Shown: piece after piece, positions 45,901 through 53,635 of the stretch
Layout: every line of letters starts with the position of its first letter
Position numbering within the stretch: the first letter of the stretch is position 1
Assembly: GCF_009796865.1 (NCBI RefSeq)
Contig: NZ_CP047028.1
Span: 1,922,001-1,986,000 of the forward strand
Length of the DNA: 64,000 nucleotides
Direction of reading: 5' to 3'
Origin: Formosa sp. L2A11
Lineage (GTDB): Bacteria > Bacteroidota > Bacteroidia > Flavobacteriales > Flavobacteriaceae
Notes under the pieces: model-generated
The model's input: the letters and a program-made list of their open reading frames with translations, nothing else
Told to the model about the DNA's origin: nothing
The model's database searches: none
Made by a program: the position numbers and the translations under genes

Positions 45901-46151
45901 GTATAGGTTTTTGTTTTATACCCCATAAAAGAAAAGGATAAAATTTCTCCTGTTGAACTTTGAATAGAATAGTTTCCATCAAAATCTGTTTGAGTACCAC
46001 TTGTTGTACCCTTTACTATAATGTTAACTCCTGGAAGAGGTAAACCGTTTGGATCTGAAACGGTCCCTGAAATTGTCTTCTCTTGTGCAAACGTAATTTG
46101 CACGACAAACGCTAGGAATAGCGTAAGAATTCCACTAAACTTTGTTTTCAT
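42942..46151 (-). CDS. SusC/RagA family TonB-linked outer-membrane transporter (pair 3)
   Basis: 1069 aa. Signal peptide (MKTKFSGILTLFLAFVVQITFAQ), carboxypeptidase-D-like domain (SGTVSDPNGLPLPGVNIIVKG), TonB-box-like DEVVVTALGI, plug with ALFVVDGIPIDNG and GSRASNGVIMITTKKG, and barrel ending SVKLQF. It is the closest relative of SusC 4: both share VTALGI..., GYASQ and VNSLSGK, and both partner a SusD-like_2 protein. No STN domain. Substrate unknown. Confidence 0.95.
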   Translation of the reverse strand: MKTKFSGILTLFLAFVVQITFAQEKTISGTVSDPNGLPLPGVNIIVKGTTSGTQTDFDGNYSIQSSTGEILSFSFMGYKTKTYTVGASATINATLEEDLAQLDEVVVTALGISREKKSLGYASQEVDGEAVSNVKAQNFVNSLSGKVAGLNIKPSGTIGGSTNVVIRGNSSVAGNNQALFVVDGIPIDNGNSNSSAQKAGQGGYDYGNAASDINPDDIESINVLKGAAASALYGSRASNGVIMITTKKGKKQKGIGITINSSVTVGTPDKETLPTYQKKYGAGYGSFYGPNEDAYFNLEDVNGDGVLDETVPFTEDASYGAAYDPDRLVYQWNSIYPELDTYQQATPWVAAKNDPNSVWQTSSTLINSVDLTGGDEKGTFRLGYSNMMQEGNLPNSSIKRNSISFNGSYNLTEKLTASTSFNFTKTDGKGRYGTGYDSKNPMQQFRQWFQTNVDLKEQKDAYFQTGQNITWNSNSVSDTSPIFSDNFYWTRYENYETDTRNRYWGNVVLNYEITDWLSAVGRFTFDTYSELQEERIAVGSVDVSEYSRYNNNVSEYNYDLMLSFNKDLSEKINLSGIAGFNLRQNNQNSIYAVTNGGLNLAGLYALSNSVNSIEAPSEYDATKVVDGEYVQASLGYDNFAFVEGTYRTDRSSSLPLAENRYDYWSATGSLVFSQLIQADWLSFGKVRGNYGKVGNDTDPYNVFNTYGIGTPFNGGIATNPSAKNNPNLKPEEQTNWELGLEMQFFQKRFGFDVTYYDALNENQITSVPLSNSTGYTSALLNAGTISNKGWEVTLNVTPIRTENFTWDMNVNWSKNTSLVEKLTDGIDNLELASLQGGVSINATPGEAYGTIRGTDLTYNENGDPIVGTNGYYITTDTSNNVIGDINADWKAGLYNSFNYKNFNLSFLIDMQKGGDVFSLDTWYGYATGLYDFTAADNDLGNPVRNSIADGGGVILPGVQADGSVNTVRADASNYANPWGYARASNSQHVYDAGYIKLREASLSYSLKDLDRLPFTGVTFSVIGRNLWIIDKSVPYSDPEAGLSSGNVQGYQSGAYPSIREIGASVKLQF
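46109..46124 (-). promoter_or_regulatory. mRNA hairpin in signal-peptide codons of susC 3
   Basis: ACGCTA/TAGCGT with a 4-nt loop (GGAA on the plus strand) at +28 to +43. Same place as in susC 2, 4 and 5. Confidence 0.4.
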
Positions 46152-46160
46152 TTTATTTTA

Positions 46161-46224
46161 TTTGAATTAGTCAATGACCAAATTCATAATTAATAGTTAA
46201 TAAAACAATAATAATTACTTAAAG
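46161..46224 (-). promoter_or_regulatory. Conserved susC leader/promoter block 3
   Basis: Shared elements TTTGAATTAGTC, ATAATTAATAGTTAATAAAACAA and CTTAAAG. Almost the same as the susC 4 block. Confidence 0.5.
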
Positions 46225-46379
46225 TTTGTGTTTCTCTCTGTTTTTTGTAGAATATGGAATATATCGGTTATAAATAATCAATAATTAGGTATTTTGTCTA
46301 TGATTTTTAAAAATCGACATGATTATATGCAACAAAAATGTCTTAATTATCTGTCTTTTTTGATGAATTATGACGTTTT

Positions 46380-46393
46380 TGACACATTTGTCA
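46380..46393. promoter_or_regulatory. Palindrome TGACACATTTGTCA upstream of susC 3
   Basis: TGACA-N4-TGTCA with both half-sites perfect, 229-242 bp upstream of the susC 3 start, flanked by T-runs as at the other sites. Confidence 0.5.
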
Positions 46394-46753
46394 CTTTTTT
46401 TTGGGAGAATTTACCTTCAAAAAGACTAATTGTTCCCGTTTGCTCTTGTTTTATTAACCATATATTAACATTATAAGGTGCTTTTTTTTACCCTGATTTA
46501 CCCTAAATAAGTCGATTTACAAAGTGTGTGAAATTGTAGCATTTTTAATGCTACTTTTTTTAATAGTAAATAGATTCTTTATTTATAAATAAAGAGTCCT
46601 TCTTTTTTGTTAATAATAGATTAATATAAAGCTTTAGTTTTTATGTTCTTCTCTATGTTAAGTATTGGTTTTTTATATGATTTTCCTTTTTAGTTTATAA
46701 TAATGCTGTTCTTTTATAATTAATGCTTTTTTTTAAATGACTCAAATCTTTAT

Positions 46754-46782
46754 AAAAAGCCACTTCATGCGAAGTGGCTTTA
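46754..46782 (-). terminator. Terminator of SusC/D operon 4
   Basis: The hairpin AAAGCCACTTC...GAAGTGGCTTT is followed on the minus strand by T-rich sequence. It lies 24 bp past the last lipoprotein gene of operon 4. Confidence 0.85.
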
Positions 46783-46805
46783 AGTAATTTGTGATTTTTT
46801 ATAAA

Positions 46806-47684
46806 TTAAAAACCTTCTACAGAGTAGATGTAACCATCTTGTACTGTTATTGAAGCTATAGCGTATGTTCCAGATGTAGAATCTGTAGTGTATGCGTCTA
46901 ATGTTACAGAACCTGTTACGTCGTCAAAATAATCTTGACTCCAAGAAAATGTTACGGGAACAGATACTCCTCCTCCATAAATACTTAGCGGGTTGTCGTA
47001 TAAATCTACTACTACATAATAGAATCCATCTTCTAAACCAGATATTGTACCTGATTCAGGACAAGAACTTGTAGCTGCATCGTAAAAGCCGATGTCATTA
47101 AGGTCTGAATCGTATATGTAGAAATCGAAATCCATAGTACAATAGTCTAAAACTAAGTCTGCACCGTCTCCGACTGCTACTGTATAGGTTCCTGCCCAAG
47201 ATAATTCAAGATTTAATTGATCATTTATGTAATCTTCATTAATAGTAATGTCGATAACATAATTGTTAATGGTAACATTTGCTCTAGAATTAGCCGTTAA
47301 CTCTAATGTTTCGGTTCCTTCTATATAAGCGTTACTATGTATAGTAATGTAACCTGTTCCAGTTGTGTTTCCTGGTGTTACTGTTATAACAGAAGTTTCG
47401 TAATCTTCAGAGTCTGCTTCACCACCTGTTTGAATTAATTCAACAATTGCTGTTGCGGTTACTGCTTCGTTTAATGTTACAGTATAAGGTATGATGTAAT
47501 CTGCACCCGAAGCCTGAATGTCTGACTCGCTTATAGTAATTGTTTGGTTTGGTGTAGATACTGTTGCACCTATTTTAGTGTAATCTATAAGAGAGTCTCC
47601 TGTATTGTCATCACTATCATCACAAGATGTAAAAACAAAACTAGATAAAGCTAGTAGACAAAACGTTTTATATATGTTTTTCAT
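46806..47684 (-). CDS. Surface lipoprotein with Calx-beta-like domain (operon 4, fourth gene)
   Basis: 292 aa. Lipoprotein signal with TSC at residue 21 (FVFTSCDDSDDN). Residues ~50-150 look like a Calx-beta-type repeat (YTVTLNEAVTATAIVEL, GTGYITIHSNAYIEGTETLEL). A C-terminal beta domain follows with LEDGFYYVVVDLYDN. The acidic stretch after the lipid cysteine is typical of export to the cell surface in Bacteroidota. It lies 33 bp downstream of the other lipoprotein gene. Probably a surface-exposed ligand-binding partner of pair 4; the specificity cannot be read. Confidence 0.75.
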   Translation of the reverse strand: MKNIYKTFCLLALSSFVFTSCDDSDDNTGDSLIDYTKIGATVSTPNQTITISESDIQASGADYIIPYTVTLNEAVTATAIVELIQTGGEADSEDYETSVITVTPGNTTGTGYITIHSNAYIEGTETLELTANSRANVTINNYVIDITINEDYINDQLNLELSWAGTYTVAVGDGADLVLDYCTMDFDFYIYDSDLNDIGFYDAATSSCPESGTISGLEDGFYYVVVDLYDNPLSIYGGGVSVPVTFSWSQDYFDDVTGSVTLDAYTTDSTSGTYAIASITVQDGYIYSVEGF

Positions 47685-47717
47685 AATTTTATGTTTAAGT
47701 TTTAATTCTGTTATGAA

Positions 47718-48584
47718 TTATTGTCTTACGTATTTAGATGTGTATTCACCAACACCAAAGAAAGCATCATTATGTGTCATTTCTAATATTCCTGCTTCTT
47801 GATCCCAAAGACCACCAGTAATACAACCAATTCCATAATCTCCTCCTTCGCAGTAATCAGGTCCTCCGGCGGTTCCTGAAGTATCTACTATACCACCACA
47901 AGACACGGCGAAGCTACCAAAGTTTTGTAAAGAGGTATTTGTAGTACAGAATTGTAATAATCCACCATCTGCTGTAGATGCAAACCATGTACCGTCTGAG
48001 TTTTGAGTAATCTCAACATCTACTTCACTTGCACAAACTGTATTAGTCATTGTGTAAGTTCCTGTTAAATCGTAAGAACAGTTAATTGCTATTGCAAAGT
48101 TTCCTATGCTTGGACTGTATGTGTATACTGTGCCATCTTTTTTAACAACTTTTACAGAAAAAGTAAATACATCTCCAATTCTTAAGTCTGAAGATTCTTT
48201 TCCTGTTCCTTCCATAAAGGCTTCAATATTACTATAAGATAATGAATATGGTAATTCTGTTGTTTCTCCAATTTTAATTCCATCTTCTCCGTTTAAAGAT
48301 TTGTAAACTTCAAGGTGGTCTATTGCTCCGCTTTCAAAACCTCCAGAAACTTCAGTAATTACTAAATCTAAATAATCGTCTGAGAATATTATGGATGCTT
48401 GATCTAAATCTACTCCGGATTCTGGAGATCCTAAAAGTGCTCCAGAGGAATTGTTAGAAACATTAATAATAAGTCCTGCGGTTCCTTCTACTTCTGTAAC
48501 TACGTCTACATTTGCATCGCTATTACAGGCTGTAAAGCTTAAAATAGTAAGTAATACTAAAGAGGTATATAATATATTTTTCAT
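47718..48584 (-). CDS. Cysteine-rich surface lipoprotein (operon 4, third gene)
   Basis: 288 aa. Lipobox TAC at residue 20 (ILSFTACNSDAN). An N-terminal domain of ~140 residues (beta-rich, with DHLEVYKSLNGEDGIKIGE) is followed by a C-terminal lipocalin-like part (DLTGTYTMTNTVC...) with about seven cysteines. It begins 21 bp after susD 4, the classic SusE position. No family is recognised beyond general resemblance to SusE/F-type accessory lipoproteins. Likely surface ligand binding. Confidence 0.75.
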   Translation of the reverse strand: MKNILYTSLVLLTILSFTACNSDANVDVVTEVEGTAGLIINVSNNSSGALLGSPESGVDLDQASIIFSDDYLDLVITEVSGGFESGAIDHLEVYKSLNGEDGIKIGETTELPYSLSYSNIEAFMEGTGKESSDLRIGDVFTFSVKVVKKDGTVYTYSPSIGNFAIAINCSYDLTGTYTMTNTVCASEVDVEITQNSDGTWFASTADGGLLQFCTTNTSLQNFGSFAVSCGGIVDTSGTAGGPDYCEGGDYGIGCITGGLWDQEAGILEMTHNDAFFGVGEYTSKYVRQ

Positions 48585-48604
48585 TTTTTAGTCTTGTTTT
48601 TAAA

Positions 48605-50038
48605 TTAGTTTATATCCCACCATATTTTAGTTGTCATTGCATCTTCACCTTGTTGTGCTACTGCAGTATCTACGTTAGAAGAATTTAAAGAAACCTCGTC
48701 GTTTGTATACGTAAATCGTGTAGGGATACTGTTTACTCCGGGTTGCGGATCTATGGCTAATGGTAAATCTGAAGGGATATCAGACCTTCTCCATTCAGAC
48801 CATGTTTCGTAACCTTGCATAAAAGTAGAAACCCATAATTGTTCTGCAATTGAAGTGTATCCATTATAAGAAGGAGAAAAACTACCTGATGATAAACCGT
48901 TCTGAACTAGAGAAGCATTAATTCCTGTTGTGAAGTAATCTTCTGCAGATCCGCTGATGTAAGATTTTGAAGCTGCTTCAGCTAATAATAAATTTATTTG
49001 AGAAGCAGATACTAAGAATAATGGTGCGTCTGCAGCCATGTAAGCATCTCCTATTTCTGATATTGCACCAGCACCATATCCTGATGTTCCTGGGTTAATG
49101 TATCCTGCGGGTTTACCAACATATTCTCCATTGTCATTCGGGTTTGCATAGACTGTAATTCTAGGGTCACCACTTGCTAGCATAAAATCTACTAATTCTT
49201 TACCTACAGACCATTCATCTTGTCTACTATTATTTATAATGTCATAGAAAGGATTGGTGTTAGGTGTTGCAATTGTAGTAAACGCTATAAAAGCATTATC
49301 TGAATTTGAAGTAATTAAATCGCCAGTATTAACTAATGCTTGTAATTCTGAAGCACTAAATAGAGATGTGTCTGAAATACGCATCATAGCTCTAAATTTA
49401 ATTGTAGTTGCAAATTTAATCCATTTAGAAGCGTCTCCACCGTAAATTAAATCTTGACTAGCATCTATAGTTCCTGTTCCTGATTCTAAAAGCGTAATCG
49501 CTTGATCTAATAATGTAAATATTTGTGTGTAAACTTGTTCTTGCGTATCGTAAGCAGGATTAAATGTTCCTTCTGTACCATTAATAGCGTCAGACATTGG
49601 TATGTTACCAAATGCATCTGTTAAGTATTGGTAAGAAATAGCTTGTAATGTTAATGCAATTCCTTGAATAGTTTTATTATTCTCTTCTACTGCCAAGCTG
49701 TTCATTTCGTCTGCATCTGCAATTACAGCAGAGTACATGGTGTTCCAAAATGTATTTATTGATCCTAAACGCGGATAATATCTATCTGCATCATTATATA
49801 CAGGTTTTGAAAGGTGTTGTGGCCAAGTTGAAGCACATTCTCCTGCAACAGCATAATTATGAACTTGGTTAATTAATGTTCTTTCTATGTATCCCAGCTG
49901 TAAATCTGCAGAAATATCTGTGGGGTTGTTAGGGTCTATATTGGTTTCTTCAAAATCACTGTCACAGGCCGTGGTAAAAACCATCATACCAGTTAAAGCT
50001 GCAAGAGACCATGATTTAAGTATATTTTTCATTTTCAT
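48605..50038 (-). CDS. SusD/RagB family lipoprotein, SusD-like_2 type (pair 4)
   Basis: 477 aa. Lipobox TAC near residue 25 (MMVFTTACDSDFEETNID). NIDPNNPTDISADLQLGYIE, SYQYLTDAFGNIPMSDAI, NTNPFYDIINNSRQDEWS and GYETWSEWRRSD place it in the SusD-like_2 subfamily with pair 3. It follows susC by 6 bp and is followed by two accessory lipoprotein genes, making the largest operon of the cluster. An alternative start lies two codons downstream (MKN). Confidence 0.93.
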   Translation of the reverse strand: MKMKNILKSWSLAALTGMMVFTTACDSDFEETNIDPNNPTDISADLQLGYIERTLINQVHNYAVAGECASTWPQHLSKPVYNDADRYYPRLGSINTFWNTMYSAVIADADEMNSLAVEENNKTIQGIALTLQAISYQYLTDAFGNIPMSDAINGTEGTFNPAYDTQEQVYTQIFTLLDQAITLLESGTGTIDASQDLIYGGDASKWIKFATTIKFRAMMRISDTSLFSASELQALVNTGDLITSNSDNAFIAFTTIATPNTNPFYDIINNSRQDEWSVGKELVDFMLASGDPRITVYANPNDNGEYVGKPAGYINPGTSGYGAGAISEIGDAYMAADAPLFLVSASQINLLLAEAASKSYISGSAEDYFTTGINASLVQNGLSSGSFSPSYNGYTSIAEQLWVSTFMQGYETWSEWRRSDIPSDLPLAIDPQPGVNSIPTRFTYTNDEVSLNSSNVDTAVAQQGEDAMTTKIWWDIN

Positions 50039-50044
50039 TTTCGA

Positions 50045-53000
50045 TTAAAATTTTACATTAAGATTTACACCTATTGTACGTGTAGAAGGTGTTTGAGCGT
50101 ATTCTAAACCTTGTTGACCTATACTAGTACCAAAAGCTGTTTCTGGATCGATATGCGGTGCATTTCTAGATAGTATAGCTAAATTTCTAATATTCACTCC
50201 TAAATTAATAGCGTCTAAACCAGTGTTGGCAATTAATTTGTTAGGGATAGAATAACTTATGGAAAGCTCTCTCCATTTAACAAAAGAAGCATCGAATACA
50301 GAAGATTCTGCTACGTTTTGGTTATAAGCACTAGAGTAGTAGTTCTGAGCATCTACAACTATATCGTTAGGAATGTAGCCTCCGTTACCGTCAGACATTT
50401 CTCCAACTCCTACAACACCAGTTTCTCTACCTTCAAGAGTTTCTTCAAGTACACCAGATAAGTTACCCCATGTATTTGTTTGAGAATATACATCTCCTCC
50501 TTGTTTAATATCGAATAATGTTCTGAAAGTAAATCCTTTCCAAGATGCGTTTATTGCTACACCTCCAACCCAGTCAGCTTGAGAGTTTCCTAATACTTTT
50601 GAGTCACCAATTACAGGTAAACCATTTTCATATAAAATAGCACCACTATCTGTGCGTTCAAATGCTGGTCCCCATATTGTTCCAATGGCTTCACCATTTC
50701 TAGCTTGTGTGTTTACGTTCCATAAACTTCCGTATTCTAAGTTAATAACACCTTCACCTTCAATATTTGAAACTTCGTTTGTGTTTTTTGCAAAATTAAG
50801 ATCTAAGCCTAAGTTAAATCCGTCTCCTCCATTTCTTATTACGTCTAGTCCAAGAATTACTTCAACACCTTTATTTGTTATTGTTGCTGCATTTTTCCAA
50901 ACATTTGTAAATCCAGAAGATCCAGAGACTTGTAGTGGCATAATTACATCTTCGTTTTTCTTATCGTAATACGTAAAATCTAGACGTACTCTGTTCGAAA
51001 AGAAACGTGCGTCAATACCATATTCTTCAGCTGTTTCTGTCTGAGCTGTAATGTCTGAATTCCATAATGTGTCTGGGTATATTGCGGTAGGAGTACTTCC
51101 GTTAAGTGGGTAACTAGATAAAGAATATGTTGGAGTTACACTATAAGGAGCTAAAGGTCCTGCACTTCCTGTTTCTGCCCAAGATGCTCTTAGTTTTAAG
51201 AAACTTACAGCATTAGATTGAATGTTTAAGATATCGCTTACAACTGCACTTAAAGATGCAGATGGGTAAAATATACTGTTGTTGTTTATTGGTAATACAC
51301 TTGCCCAGTCGTTACGTCCTGTAAAATCAAGGAATAAATAATCATTATAACTTATTTGTCCTGTAGCGAATAAACTGTTAATCTTATATTCAGAACTATC
51401 GTCTGTTAGTAAAGGAGCTCCTGAAGAGTTAGATAAGTTGAATAAACCATCTAGTACTAAGTTTTCTGCTACACCTTGAAAAGCTGTGTATTTGTTAACC
51501 ATTGATTGTCCACCAGCACTTAGTGATAATCCAAATTGTTCGTTAGATCCAAATTTCTTGTTGTAACTTAAAATGGCTTGTGTATTAACTTCGTAACGAT
51601 TTCTTTTTGTTAGTGAATAGTATCCGTTTGTATACCCGTTTGTACCTGCACTTCTCATTGTTTCTCTAGAGTCGTCAAAATAATCAATACCTGTAGACAT
51701 GTTTAATGATAAAGCATCTGAAATTTGGTATCCAATATTTGCAGTTCCAATTAATCTGTTACGAGACCAAGGGTGTAGGTTTTTGTCTAATGCCCAAAAT
51801 GGGTTATTGTTATAAGCTAAATTCCAGTTTAAAGGCGTTGTTACTCCATCACCTAAATCTACTAAAGGTAAATTTTTCCAATCTTTTAGTTGAGACCAAT
51901 CTACTTGTCTTGCACTCCAAACTAATTGTCCTACTTGGTTATCTATATCTCCATAACCAACAGCATTTCTTTGATCTGATGAAGAGTTAATGTATCTGGC
52001 AGTAAATCCAACAGTCCATTTATCTCCTAATTCATAATTTGCAGATCCTGAAATATTATATTTTTTAAGATCTGTATTGTACACAATACCTTTAGAGTCT
52101 AAATAGCCTAAAGATAAACGATAGCTAGAAGTATCTGTTCCTCCGGAAAATGAAATGGTATTATCTGTTGTAATTCCAGTTTGGTAAAAGTCGTCACGCA
52201 CACTATTAGGATGAGATATCCAAGGTTGAGCTTGAGGATTGTTAGGGTCGTTTATAAATGAAGAATATTGAATAAATTCATAACCTGCATCTAAAGGTGC
52301 TCCCCAACTTTCGTCTACACCACCATCTCCACCAAAGGCTCCTTTGTCGTAACCAGTACCATCAACAAATTCGAAATAGCTTTGGCTATGTCCTTGTCCG
52401 TAAGAGTTTTGGTAGTCAGGAAAAATATAAGCATTAGAAAAGCTTACAGAAGAATTAATTTCTATTCCTAAAGTTTTACTTTGTTTTCCTGATTTAGTTG
52501 TAATTACAATTACACCGTTAGTACCCCTCATTCCGTAAAGTGCTGTTGCTGCACCACCTTTTAAAACGTTTATAGTTTCAATATCTTGTGGGTTAATATC
52601 TGCTAAACCATTTGGAACATCCGTACCAGAACTAGATCCTGTATATGTATTATTGTCAATTACTGCTCCGTCAATGACTATTAATGGTTGTGAATTTCCA
52701 TAAATAGAAGATACGCCACGAATAGTTATACGGGAAGATGCTCCGATATCTCCAGAAGATTGTGTGATATTTACACCTGCAATTTTACCAGATAAAGAGT
52801 TTACAACGTTAGTTGTAGGTACATCTGAAATGGCTTCCGATTTTAGTTGTTGTGAAGCATAACCAATAGCTTTTTCATCTTTTTTAATACCCAATGCTGT
52901 TACAACAACTTCGTCAAGTTCTGATAAATCTTGAGATAATACTAAATTGACTGTTTTTGATGCGCCAATAGTAATTGTTTTTGTTTTATACCCCATGAAT

Positions 53001-53221
53001 GAAAATGATAACTCATCTCCGCTTGTCGCAGAAAGTGTGTAATTACCATCGAAATCAGATTGTGTACCCTGAGAAGTTCCTTTAATAATAATGTTAACCC
53101 CTGGAAGAGGCAGGCCGGCTTCGTCTGAAACAGTCCCTGAAATTATTTTTTCTTGTGCAAAAGTAACTTGCACAACCAACGCTAGAAACAGCGTTAGAAT
53201 TCCACTAAACTTTGTCTTCAT
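50045..53221 (-). CDS. SusC/RagA family TonB-linked outer-membrane transporter (pair 4)
   Basis: 1058 aa. Signal peptide (MKTKFSGILTLFLALVVQVTFAQ), carboxypeptidase-D-like domain (SGTVSDEAGLPLPGVNIIIKG), TonB-box-like DEVVVTALGI, plug with PLIVIDGAVIDNN and GMRGTNGVIVITTK, and barrel ending GVNLNVKF. The first ~90 residues are almost the same as SusC 3, suggesting tandem duplication. No STN domain. First gene of a four-gene operon. Substrate unknown. Confidence 0.95.
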   Translation of the reverse strand: MKTKFSGILTLFLALVVQVTFAQEKIISGTVSDEAGLPLPGVNIIIKGTSQGTQSDFDGNYTLSATSGDELSFSFMGYKTKTITIGASKTVNLVLSQDLSELDEVVVTALGIKKDEKAIGYASQQLKSEAISDVPTTNVVNSLSGKIAGVNITQSSGDIGASSRITIRGVSSIYGNSQPLIVIDGAVIDNNTYTGSSSGTDVPNGLADINPQDIETINVLKGGAATALYGMRGTNGVIVITTKSGKQSKTLGIEINSSVSFSNAYIFPDYQNSYGQGHSQSYFEFVDGTGYDKGAFGGDGGVDESWGAPLDAGYEFIQYSSFINDPNNPQAQPWISHPNSVRDDFYQTGITTDNTISFSGGTDTSSYRLSLGYLDSKGIVYNTDLKKYNISGSANYELGDKWTVGFTARYINSSSDQRNAVGYGDIDNQVGQLVWSARQVDWSQLKDWKNLPLVDLGDGVTTPLNWNLAYNNNPFWALDKNLHPWSRNRLIGTANIGYQISDALSLNMSTGIDYFDDSRETMRSAGTNGYTNGYYSLTKRNRYEVNTQAILSYNKKFGSNEQFGLSLSAGGQSMVNKYTAFQGVAENLVLDGLFNLSNSSGAPLLTDDSSEYKINSLFATGQISYNDYLFLDFTGRNDWASVLPINNNSIFYPSASLSAVVSDILNIQSNAVSFLKLRASWAETGSAGPLAPYSVTPTYSLSSYPLNGSTPTAIYPDTLWNSDITAQTETAEEYGIDARFFSNRVRLDFTYYDKKNEDVIMPLQVSGSSGFTNVWKNAATITNKGVEVILGLDVIRNGGDGFNLGLDLNFAKNTNEVSNIEGEGVINLEYGSLWNVNTQARNGEAIGTIWGPAFERTDSGAILYENGLPVIGDSKVLGNSQADWVGGVAINASWKGFTFRTLFDIKQGGDVYSQTNTWGNLSGVLEETLEGRETGVVGVGEMSDGNGGYIPNDIVVDAQNYYSSAYNQNVAESSVFDASFVKWRELSISYSIPNKLIANTGLDAINLGVNIRNLAILSRNAPHIDPETAFGTSIGQQGLEYAQTPSTRTIGVNLNVKF
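53178..53195 (-). promoter_or_regulatory. mRNA hairpin in signal-peptide codons of susC 4
   Basis: On the mRNA strand AACGCTG and TAGCGTT pair with one G-U wobble around a 4-nt loop. Same position as in susC 2, 3 and 5. Confidence 0.4.
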
Positions 53222-53230
53222 TTTTATTTG

Positions 53231-53297
53231 ATTTGAATTAGTCTGGAACTAAAATCATAATAAAAAGTTAATAAAACAATAAAAATTCCTTAAAATG
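53231..53297 (-). promoter_or_regulatory. Conserved susC leader/promoter block 4
   Basis: Shared elements TTTGAATTAGTC, ACTAAAATCATAATAA, AGTTAATAAAACAATAA and CCTTAAAATG, colinear with the susC 3 block. Confidence 0.5.
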
Positions 53298-53555
53298 TTA
53301 ATTTTTACATTTTTTTATCATAAAAAGCATTAATAATTATGATATTCTTTATTTATTTTGCAAAACAGATGTATTTTTGTCAAATTTGTAACGTTTTTTT
53401 TAGTCTAAAAACTTGGTTTTTAGCTTTATTTGTTAATAAAATATTAAATATGACATTAGTGTCTGTTTTTATAGCGGTTAGACATCGGTTAAATAGGTAT
53501 TTAATTAGGGTGTTTGATATAGAGTGTGTTAGGTTGTTTTTTGTAATTTTAAGTA

Positions 53556-53596
53556 ATAAAAAAAGCCTTGTGTAACTAGTTACACAAGGCTTTTTT
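53556..53596 (-). terminator. Terminator of SusC/D operon 5
   Basis: A perfect palindrome AGCCTTGTGTAAC/GTTACACAAGGCT with A- and T-runs on both sides. It lies 40 bp past the SusD 5 stop. Confidence 0.9.
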
Positions 53597-53635
53597 AAGT
53601 AATAAAGTAATTATTAAAAATCTAAAATGTTTAGA

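Larger units (their letters stand above)
46152..46805. other. Upstream region of susC 3
   Basis: 654 bp, AT-rich, without a credible gene. It holds the leader block (46161-46224), the palindrome (46380-46393) and the terminator of operon 4 (46754-46782). The ~350 bp in the middle show nothing recognisable. Confidence 0.7.
53222..53635. other. Upstream region of susC 4
   Basis: 414 bp without a credible gene. It holds the leader block (53231-53297), a degenerate version of the palindrome (53378-53391, TGTCAAATTTGTAA, T-run flanks kept but 157 bp from the start instead of ~235) and the terminator of operon 5. Confidence 0.65.

Noticed and set aside
46294..46476. 60-codon plus-strand frame upstream of susC 3
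   Set aside because: It spans the palindrome region, has no promoter or recognisable product, and is AT-rich chance sequence.
53339..53575. 78-codon plus-strand hydrophobic frame upstream of susC 4
   Set aside because: Its hydrophobicity comes from T-rich promoter DNA (Phe/Leu/Val codons), and it runs into the operon 5 terminator.
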